Positions 6,098-11,338 of a DNA stretch of 11,338 nucleotides are shown one piece after another (positions within the stretch are counted from its first letter, which is position 1; the number at the start of each line of letters is the position of its first letter). A program made the position numbers and the translations under genes. Source of the stretch: Bacteroidales bacterium (lineage in GTDB: Bacteria > Bacteroidota > Bacteroidia > Bacteroidales > UBA3824); NCBI GenBank assembly GCA_016287995.1, contig JAEEXW010000055.1, positions 1-11,338 of the forward strand. The letters run 5' to 3'. The notes under the pieces are model-generated. The model was not told where the DNA came from. It searched no databases and saw only the letters and a program-made list of their open reading frames with translations.

Positions 6098-7403
6098 ACG
6101 CCGGAATCAGAAAAACGTCAGCCGCGCACCATGCAATCGGGTCGCCGAAACAAACGCCGGGAAATCCGTACTGCGGCACAACAAAAAGACTTATGCAGAC
6201 TCTTGCAATCATTTCAGAAACGCCGCTGAACATCGAAAGTTTTGTGTAGCCGACCCCTTGCATCGAACACCTTAGAATCGCAAGCGTGCCGAGCGCGAGG
6301 TAAAAACTTACCGAAATCCTCAGAAACAGTTCCGTATTGTCAAGCACCTGCACCTCTGAGGAGTCCATAAACCAAGTACCCATTTCACGCGCAAAAAACC
6401 ACTGCACAAAAAACATCACGGCGGAATATACCGCCATCATAATCATCGAATCTTTTATGCCGGTTAAAATTCTTGGGGTTTTTCCCGCGCCGTAATTTTG
6501 ACCGCAATATGTTGCCATTGCGATTCCGAGATTGTCAAGAACGCACATAAAAAACATTTTTATACGCATTGCCGTTGTAAAAGCCGCAACGCAAACCGTT
6601 CCGAGGCTGTTGTTAGCATTTTGAAGCATCATGGAGCCGATAGCCGTTATCGAAAACTGCAAACCCATCGGCACGCCGGAATTTAGCAAAATGCCGACAT
6701 ACCTGCCGTTCAACTGTTTTTCAAACGGCTCTGACTTTAATATGGCAAAATTTTTCTGCATATAAAACCAGCACAAAATTACTGAAATCGCCTGAGAAGT
6801 TAGGGTTGCGAGTGCTGCTCCTCCGACACCGAGATTCAGTCCCAAAATAAACAAAAAGTCAAGACCGATATTCAAAACGGTTGAAATTATAAGAAAATAA
6901 AAAGGCGTTTTGCTGTCGCCCAAGGCGCGGATAATGGCGGACAGGAGGTTGTAAAAAAACGTCGCCGGAATGCCTAAAAAAGTAATCAGAAGGTACATGT
7001 ACGCGCCTTCAAAAATTTCTTCTGGAGTGTTGAGCCAGTGGAGAATTTTTCGGCACAAGAGCGAGGTTATCACCGTCAAAACCAGTGAGATAACAACCGA
7101 AATTTTTAGAGAGTTGTTTACAAAACAGCGCATCATGGAAAAATCTTTCGCGCCGAATTTTTGCGCAACCGGAATCGCAAAGCCGCTGCCGCAGCCGTTG
7201 CAAAATCCCAAAATAAAAAACATAACCGACGTTGACGCGCCGATTGCACCTAAGGCGTTGATGTCTATACAGTTGCCGACAATCGCCGCGTCTGTCAGAG
7301 AATAAGTCTGTTGCAGAAGGGTGCCGAGCATAAGGGGCAGTGCAAATTGCAGAATCAGTCCGAAAGGTCTGCCCGTTGTCATATCCTTGACTTTTGCCGC
7401 CAT
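6048..7403 (-). CDS. MATE family multidrug/toxin efflux transporter
   Basis: A 451-residue inner-membrane antiporter with about 12 transmembrane segments in two homologous halves. The N-terminus MTTGRPFGLILQFALPLMLGTLLQQ and TDAAIVGN is the typical MATE start. AIIRALGDSKTPF (after TM4-5) and LGVGGAALATLTSQAIS are also family signatures, and the second-half repeat includes LRCSMQGVGYTK. Members export cationic drugs or metabolites using a Na+ or H+ gradient; the substrate here is unknown. The ATG lies 9 nt downstream of the LuxR-type regulator gene, so it is the last gene of the TonB receptor-regulator-MATE operon. The 3' end runs 50 bp into the end of the BASS gene, with no visible terminator between them. 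Confidence 0.93.
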   Translation of the reverse strand: MAAKVKDMTTGRPFGLILQFALPLMLGTLLQQTYSLTDAAIVGNCIDINALGAIGASTSVMFFILGFCNGCGSGFAIPVAQKFGAKDFSMMRCFVNNSLKISVVISLVLTVITSLLCRKILHWLNTPEEIFEGAYMYLLITFLGIPATFFYNLLSAIIRALGDSKTPFYFLIISTVLNIGLDFLFILGLNLGVGGAALATLTSQAISVILCWFYMQKNFAILKSEPFEKQLNGRYVGILLNSGVPMGLQFSITAIGSMMLQNANNSLGTVCVAAFTTAMRIKMFFMCVLDNLGIAMATYCGQNYGAGKTPRILTGIKDSMIMMAVYSAVMFFVQWFFAREMGTWFMDSSEVQVLDNTELFLRISVSFYLALGTLAILRCSMQGVGYTKLSMFSGVSEMIARVCISLFVVPQYGFPGVCFGDPIAWCAADVFLIPAFIGVYRKCLSASNRNE

Positions 7404-7412
7404 GGTTTTCTT

Positions 7413-8012
7413 TTAAAGGCTTTTTACTTCGTTGATGTTTACTAAGTTGTTGGAAATAGCGTAAATAGTCATAGCCGTTGCCGAATGTATTTGCAGTTTT
7501 TTAGCGATGTTGCGCCTGTGCGTGGAAACCGTGTAAACCGAAATGTTCATATCGGACGAAATTTCCTTGTTGGACCTGCCTTTTACGACGAGTTTTACGA
7601 TTTCTTTTTCTCTCTCCGTCAGCGCGGAATCAAGGTTTTCCCTTTCGTGATAACCGCTCAGACGGTCAATCAAATGGTGAATGTCGTCGGGCTTGTCGTA
7701 AAGTGTTATCACCGCCTCAAAAAGGTTTGTCAGGCTTTCGTCCAAAACAAAAGTTTTCAGGCAGACAAGGTGCGAGGAGGGCGGAATTTTCTTTTTCAAC
7801 TCTTTTATGCCCTGAATGCCCAAAAATACAGGATTTACGACAATAATGTCAGGGGCAAACCTTTTCAGACTGTCATAATCCTGATTTTCAGTAAATTCCT
7901 GAAACACGACATCGCAGTCGAGGGCATGTTTTATGGTGCTGACAAGCCCCGAAAGCAATATCGGTGAGGTTTCAATAACCGTGATTCTTAATTTTTCGCT
8001 TTTTTGCCGCAT
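7413..8012 (-). CDS. NarL/LuxR-type transcription regulator with degenerate receiver domain
   Basis: A 199-residue regulator. Residues about 9-115 look like a response-regulator receiver (beta strand ITVIE, then PDIIVV, then LVCLKTF, and K107 in YDKPDD), and residues about 131-190 are a LuxR helix-turn-helix (LTEREKEIVKLVVKGRSNKEIS, then VSTHRRNIAKKL). The residue at the phospho-acceptor position is Asn (N60, in IIVVNPVFLG) where active receivers have Asp. The first acidic pocket retains only E14 instead of an acidic pair. Phosphorylation is therefore unlikely, and control may be by ligand, dimer state or expression. No histidine kinase gene is nearby. The gene starts 11 nt after the TonB receptor and ends 9 nt before MATE, so it may regulate this operon. 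The receiver assignment is by strand/helix pattern only. Confidence 0.88.
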   Translation of the reverse strand: MRQKSEKLRITVIETSPILLSGLVSTIKHALDCDVVFQEFTENQDYDSLKRFAPDIIVVNPVFLGIQGIKELKKKIPPSSHLVCLKTFVLDESLTNLFEAVITLYDKPDDIHHLIDRLSGYHERENLDSALTEREKEIVKLVVKGRSNKEISSDMNISVYTVSTHRRNIAKKLQIHSATAMTIYAISNNLVNINEVKSL

Positions 8013-8023
8013 TTTTTTTGTAT

Positions 8024-9874
8024 TTAAAACGTCATTTTTACGCCGCCAAAAAATGTCGCTTTCGGCATATAAAATCCGGCGTAAGTTTGGTATTTTTGTG
8101 CTAAAAGGTTTTCGCCTTTGACAAAAACTTTTATATTTTTAAGCACCTGATAACCGAAATTCAGGTTAACAAGCGTATAGTTTTCTTCTTCGTTTTCGCC
8201 GATATAGAGGCCTGAAATATTTTCAACCGTTAAGTTTGAAGAAAATTTTTCGCCTGAATAGCCCGCCGAAAAGTAAATTTTGTTTTTCGGTGCGCCCTCA
8301 ATGTCTTTGTTTGAATTAAGGAACGAATAATTCAAGGCAAAATTCCATGCGGGATTAAGAAAATATTTTGCGCCGAGTTCAAAGCCTGAATTTTCAAAAT
8401 CCTCAACGTTTTTGTTGATTTTGCCTTTGCCTTCGGGTTTCATAACCGTCAGAATCATATTATCACCTTTTATATAAAAGACGTTAGCCTCAAACTGGAA
8501 ATGACGGATTTTTTTTGAGTAAGAGATTTCATAATTCATTGTCTCTTCGGGTTTTAACTCGTCGTTTTGAGGCGGAAACATATACATTTCCCTGATTGTC
8601 GGATTTCTGAAACCTTTTGAAAACAAGAGTTTTACGTTGTCGTCTTTTTGAGAGTAAAACGAGAGTCCGAACTGCGGTACAACAAATGTTCCGCTTTGCG
8701 AATGATTGTCAACTCTTACGCCCAAATCCGCAGAAAACCAAGACGTCAACTCCTGACGGAAATCAACGTATCCTGCAATTTCGTTTTGATTTTTTTCTTT
8801 TACGATGTCCTGAGAATGTCCGTCAAAAAAGTCGTTCCAAGCCTTTCCGCCGAAATTCTGATAATCAAAACCGAAAGTTGTTCTGTTGCCTTGAAACAAA
8901 CTTACTGACTGATAAGCGTTGATGCCGCCGATAAAATCTCTGTGCTCGTAAAGGTAAGTTTTTTCAGGTGCGTTAAGAAGGTGTCCGTCGTTGATTTCGT
9001 GGTTTCCCCAGTCGTAAAACACGCGGACGGTTCCGGAAGTTTTTGCGTAATTGTTTGTTAACGAAACACTTGCAAGACCTCTTATAATATCTGCATCAGA
9101 GTCATAAATTTCCGCGCCTTCGGGTCCGGGATTTGAAAACTGAAAATTCGTCAGATTAATATCCGCGTTAGCCGTCCAGTGGTCTGAAATATCGTAACCG
9201 ACTTTTATAAAGTCTGAAAGTTGTTCAAAGCCGGAGTTTGGTCTGTGTCCGTCGGTTGTCTGATAACTTACGCCGAGCGTGCTTGAAAACTTTCCGCGGC
9301 GGAATTTGCCCGAAGCCTGTGCCTGAAACGTTCCGTAACTTCCGCCAGAAATTTGGAAATCCGTCTGTGCGCCGTCGGTTTTTTGAGCGTCTTTTGTTAC
9401 TATGTTGATTACCCCGCCCATGGCATTTGAGCCGTACAAAAGGCACGACGCTCCGCGTATGATTTCGACTTTCTCGGTTGAAAAATTCTGATATGCGTCG
9501 GGAATCGGGTGTCCCATAAGCCCGGCGAACTGCGGCTGTCCGTCAATCAAGACAAGGAGTTGAGCCATAGAGCCTACACCGCGCACTTTTATGCTTCCGG
9601 CGGCGTTTGTTGAAACTCCGTAACCGATTATCCCTCTTGATGTTGCAAAAAGTCCGGGAGTTTGTTCTATAATTGCAGGCAAAACCGAAAAATCATAGTT
9701 TTTTTCTAATTCTGCGTTTGAAATCTGTGTAACGGTTAGCGGTAAATATCTGACGTCTACTGAGTTGCGTGTTCCTGTTACAACTACTTCGCTGTGTTGT
9801 ATTGTGGTGTCGGTCTGTGCGCCGGCTGAAAGAGTGAGTGCTCCAAGTGCAAGTATCGAAAAAAATGTTTTCAT
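8024..9874 (-). CDS. TonB-dependent outer-membrane receptor (CirA/BtuB-like)
   Basis: A 616-residue outer-membrane beta-barrel for active uptake of a scarce ligand such as a siderophore, haem, cobalamin or metal complex. A signal peptide (MKTFFSILALGALTLSAGAQ) precedes a TonB-box-like EVVVTGTR (29-36). The plug domain (about 45-160) contains TPGLFA, IKVRGVGS, VLIDGQPQ, VEIIRGASCLLYGSNAMGGVINIVT. The barrel runs to a terminal aromatic residue (KMTF), as in typical outer-membrane proteins. No carboxypeptidase-like N-terminal extension and no adjacent SusD are present, so this is a classic receptor rather than a SusC-type one. The start at 9874 is chosen because it opens with the signal peptide; an in-frame ATG at 9913 adds a charged 13-residue leader. 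The ligand cannot be read from sequence. First gene of the operon with the regulator and MATE. Confidence 0.93.
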   Translation of the reverse strand: MKTFFSILALGALTLSAGAQTDTTIQHSEVVVTGTRNSVDVRYLPLTVTQISNAELEKNYDFSVLPAIIEQTPGLFATSRGIIGYGVSTNAAGSIKVRGVGSMAQLLVLIDGQPQFAGLMGHPIPDAYQNFSTEKVEIIRGASCLLYGSNAMGGVINIVTKDAQKTDGAQTDFQISGGSYGTFQAQASGKFRRGKFSSTLGVSYQTTDGHRPNSGFEQLSDFIKVGYDISDHWTANADINLTNFQFSNPGPEGAEIYDSDADIIRGLASVSLTNNYAKTSGTVRVFYDWGNHEINDGHLLNAPEKTYLYEHRDFIGGINAYQSVSLFQGNRTTFGFDYQNFGGKAWNDFFDGHSQDIVKEKNQNEIAGYVDFRQELTSWFSADLGVRVDNHSQSGTFVVPQFGLSFYSQKDDNVKLLFSKGFRNPTIREMYMFPPQNDELKPEETMNYEISYSKKIRHFQFEANVFYIKGDNMILTVMKPEGKGKINKNVEDFENSGFELGAKYFLNPAWNFALNYSFLNSNKDIEGAPKNKIYFSAGYSGEKFSSNLTVENISGLYIGENEEENYTLVNLNFGYQVLKNIKVFVKGENLLAQKYQTYAGFYMPKATFFGGVKMTF

Positions 9875-9910
9875 TTTTGCTGATGTGTGTTTTTTTTTAT
9901 TTTTACGCTG

Positions 9911-9941
9911 CAAAATTAAAACAAAATCAGCGTTTTAGAAA
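9911..9941 (-). promoter_or_regulatory. Promoter of the TonB receptor-regulator-MATE operon
   Basis: On the minus strand TAATTTTG (9918..9911) is a full -7 match, with TTTC (9941..9938) 19 nt upstream as a one-mismatch -33 element. Transcription would start around 9905, leaving a leader of about 30 nt, too short for a cobalamin riboswitch. Confidence 0.5.
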
Positions 9942-9983
9942 GCGTTAATATTAACAGAATGTAAAATTTTTCCCTTTTTATTA

Positions 9984-10012
9984 TTGAAATTGAAAAAAAA
10001 TTTGTATTTTTG
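9984..10012 (+). promoter_or_regulatory. Promoter of the vapBC-like module
   Basis: TATTTTTG (10005-10012) matches the -7 consensus. A TTG at 9984-9986 lies 18 nt upstream, slightly short of the usual spacing. The start site would be near 10019, about 16 nt before the ATG at 10035. Confidence 0.45.
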
Positions 10013-10034
10013 TTTTTAGAAAAAGTTTGTAATT

Positions 10035-10283
10035 ATGAATGTATCTGCATTTGAAGTCTCATCGCCTCTGAGCGTAAAATATTGGTCGTTGCTGAAAAAT
10101 TTGAGCGATATGGTAAAACTCGAACTTGCGGCAATGCTTGTTAATTCTGTGGCTCACAAAGAGTCCAAAAAAGAAAACTGGACAGACCAATTCGCCGGAA
10201 AATGGAAAGACAGCCGTTCCGCTGAGGAAATCATTGACGATATATATCAGACCAGAACCGAAAACAGGGAAATCGAATTATGA
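10035..10283 (+). CDS. Antitoxin of a VapC-type toxin-antitoxin pair (Bacteroidota type)
   Basis: An 82-residue protein immediately upstream of a PIN toxin gene and overlapping it by 4 nt (ATGA), the usual antitoxin-first arrangement. The N-terminal part (SPLSVKYWSLLKNLSDMVKLELAAML) is a predicted helix region with a YW-x-L-x-K-x-LS pattern. The C-terminus (FAGKWKDSRSAEEIIDDIYQTRTENREIEL) is acidic and would be the toxin-binding tail. I recognise this as a pattern of small antitoxins next to VapC genes in Bacteroidota, but it is not an obvious AbrB, RHH or Phd-type VapB. Its DNA-binding mode is therefore unclear. Autoregulation is typical for the class but not shown here. Confidence 0.78.
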   Translation: MNVSAFEVSSPLSVKYWSLLKNLSDMVKLELAAMLVNSVAHKESKKENWTDQFAGKWKDSRSAEEIIDDIYQTRTENREIEL

Positions 10284-10678
10284 AAGGTTATTTGCTTGAT
10301 ACGGACATTTGTGTTTTTTATCTCAGGGATAAGCACAATATTAAGCAACGGTTGGAAGAAACCGGTCGTAAAAAAGTTTTTATTTCCGATATTACTGTTG
10401 CTGAATTGCGTTACGGTGCATACAAAAGTGATTTTCCTGAGGAAAATCTGAAACTGGTTGACGCCTTTTTAGACGAGGTTAACATAGTGCCTTTTGCGGA
10501 CGGAATAGACGAATTTGCAAAAGAGAAAACTCTTTTGTGCAAAGCGGGAAAAATGGTTCAAGACTTTGATTTACTGATTGCTGCAGCTGCAAAAGCACGT
10601 AATTTAACCTTGGTTACCAACAATACAAAACATTTTGAAAGAATATCTGATTTGCAAATAGAAAATTGGGTAAGGTAA
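10280..10678 (+). CDS. vapC: VapC-like PIN-domain toxin ribonuclease
   Basis: A 132-residue single PIN domain, the usual VapC length. Acidic metal-binding residues are D7 (LLDTDIC, with D9), E42 (ITVAELRYG) and D97 (FDLLIAAAA). The C-terminal TNNTKHFERI (113-122) is the conserved end motif of this VapC group. Such proteins cleave tRNA or rRNA and stop growth unless held by the antitoxin; the RNA target here is unknown. The ATG overlaps the antitoxin stop (ATGA at 10280-10283), which implies coupled translation. No key residue is missing, so the toxin looks intact. Confidence 0.92.
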   Translation: MKGYLLDTDICVFYLRDKHNIKQRLEETGRKKVFISDITVAELRYGAYKSDFPEENLKLVDAFLDEVNIVPFADGIDEFAKEKTLLCKAGKMVQDFDLLIAAAAKARNLTLVTNNTKHFERISDLQIENWVR

Positions 10679-10729
10679 AAAACTTTACATATAAAAAAAT
10701 TAAAAATTGCACTGAAAACTAAGTTTTTT
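10677..10729 (+). terminator. Weak possible terminator after vapC
   Basis: AAAAAACTT (10677-10685) and AAGTTTTTT (10721-10729) are complementary 9-nt arms, and the right arm runs into a T-tract. The arms are A/T-only and 35 nt apart, so the predicted stability is low. The T-tract end also provides the -33 TTTG of pta. Confidence 0.2.
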
Positions 10730-10760
10730 TTGGTTGTCTATGCAATTTTTTCTAATTTTG
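10729..10760 (+). promoter_or_regulatory. Promoter of pta (TTTG-N20-TAATTTTG)
   Basis: TTTG (10729-10732) and TAATTTTG (10753-10760) are separated by exactly 20 nt, a full match to the Bacteroidota consensus. Transcription would begin near 10767, leaving about 38 nt of leader before the ATG at 10805. Confidence 0.7.
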
Positions 10761-10804
10761 TCGAATAATTTTTGTTAACAAACCATATAAAAATCTTACA
10801 ATCC

Positions 10805-11338
10805 ATGACATTATTGGAACAAATAAGAGAGAACGCTAAAAAGGCAAACAAACGTGTTGTATTGCCCGAAGGCGAAGAAGAACGCACTCTTAAAGCCGCC
10901 GAACAGATTCTCGGCGAAGGCATTGCGCAACTCGTACTCATCGGCAATCCCGATACAATCAAAGCCGAAGCGGAAAAATTCGGTCTTAAAAACATTTCAA
11001 AAGCCGAAATCGTTGATCCGAAAACTTTTTCAGGCAAACAGCAGTATGCCGAAATCATGGCTGAAATCCGCAAGTCAAAAGGTATGACCGTAGAGAAAGC
11101 CTTGAAACAACTTGACAGCCCTTACTATCTCGGCACGCTTATGATTAAAGCCGGACACGCTGACGGTATGGTTGCGGGCGCAATCTGCTCTACCGCTGAC
11201 ACTATCCGTCCCGCTTTGCAGTATATCAAAACCGCTCCGGGCGTAAGTACAGTTTCGGGCGCATTTGTTGTTGTCGTAAAAGACAAGAATTACGGTCAGG
11301 ACGGCGTATTCCTTTTTGCTGACTGCGCAGTCAACATC
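10805..11338 (+). CDS. pta: Phosphate acetyltransferase, N-terminal part (runs off right edge)
   Basis: Pta interconverts acetyl-CoA and acetyl phosphate, the step before acetate kinase in mixed-acid fermentation. From the ATG at 10805 there are 178 open codons to the window edge. The protein begins MTLLEQIRENAKKANKRVVLPEGEEERTLKAA, the standard Pta N-terminus. LIGNPDTIKAEAEKFG, then LGTLMIKAGHADGMVAGAICSTADTIRPALQ (the conserved G-x-AD-G-x-V-x-G-A region) and FLFADCAVNI also follow the family. The form shown is the short, single-domain type without the DRTGG/N-terminal P-loop extension. A phosphate butyryltransferase or malic-enzyme fusion is less likely from these motifs. An acetate kinase gene would be expected to follow. 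Confidence 0.95.
   Translation, partial: MTLLEQIRENAKKANKRVVLPEGEEERTLKAAEQILGEGIAQLVLIGNPDTIKAEAEKFGLKNISKAEIVDPKTFSGKQQYAEIMAEIRKSKGMTVEKALKQLDSPYYLGTLMIKAGHADGMVAGAICSTADTIRPALQYIKTAPGVSTVSGAFVVVVKDKNYGQDGVFLFADCAVNI

Noticed and set aside
7485..7967. Plus-strand open frame of 160 codons
   Set aside because: It lies entirely antisense to the LuxR-type regulator, whose motifs are clear; the translated product has no recognisable domain.
9875..9913. Upstream in-frame ATG for the TonB receptor (9913)
   Set aside because: It would place 13 charged residues before a well-formed signal peptide, and it overlaps the predicted -7 box.
9875..10034. Cobalamin or other riboswitch upstream of the TonB receptor
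   Set aside because: The whole gap to the divergent gene is 160 bp, the predicted leader is about 30 nt, and no B12-box-like or paired structure was seen.
10738..11073. Minus-strand open frame of 111 codons opposite pta
   Set aside because: It is antisense to the strongly conserved Pta N-terminus and its promoter.

Overview
The window looks like a piece of a Bacteroidota (probably Bacteroidales) chromosome. The sequence is AT-rich. Nearly every 5' gene boundary carries the Bacteroidota promoter signature (-33 TTTG, about 19-21 nt, -7 TAnnTTTG), and start codons follow A-rich leaders rather than Shine-Dalgarno boxes. The conserved markers at the two edges (SecA on the left, phosphate acetyltransferase on the right) agree with a chromosomal location. 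This assignment is an inference from signals and protein style, not from a database match.

Left part (1-4170): the 5' end of secA (minus strand, running off the window) follows an AAA-type ATPase with a C-terminal PD-(D/E)XK-like domain, also on the minus strand. Two tandem palindromes sharing a TTTTGCCAAAACTGT core lie between the ATPase and the divergent rRNA methyltransferase gene rlmD. The left palindrome overlaps the ATPase promoter. rlmD converges, with a 17-bp overlap, on an SDR oxidoreductase gene.

Middle (4207-6097): a plus-strand operon starts from a promoter back-to-back with that of the SDR gene. It encodes a small DUF3791-like protein, a DUF3990-like protein that resembles an ADP-ribosyltransferase, a second small DUF3791-like protein, and a BASS-family (bile acid:sodium symporter-like) transporter. 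Junctions are an 8-nt overlap, an 11-nt gap and a 7-nt gap. The three small genes look like an ADP-ribosylating toxin flanked by two candidate antitoxins. This is the best candidate in the window for an under-described system.

Right-middle (6048-9941): a minus-strand operon encodes a TonB-dependent outer-membrane receptor, a NarL/LuxR-type regulator whose receiver domain appears to have lost the phospho-acceptor Asp, and a MATE efflux transporter. Gaps are 11 and 9 nt. The MATE gene runs 50 bp into the end of the convergent BASS gene.

Right end (9984-11338): a two-gene type II toxin-antitoxin module with a VapC-like PIN toxin, then the start of pta behind a strong consensus promoter.

Coding is dense. 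No gene-free stretch exceeds about 210 bases. No rRNA, tRNA, CRISPR array, insertion sequence or convincing intrinsic terminator was seen.
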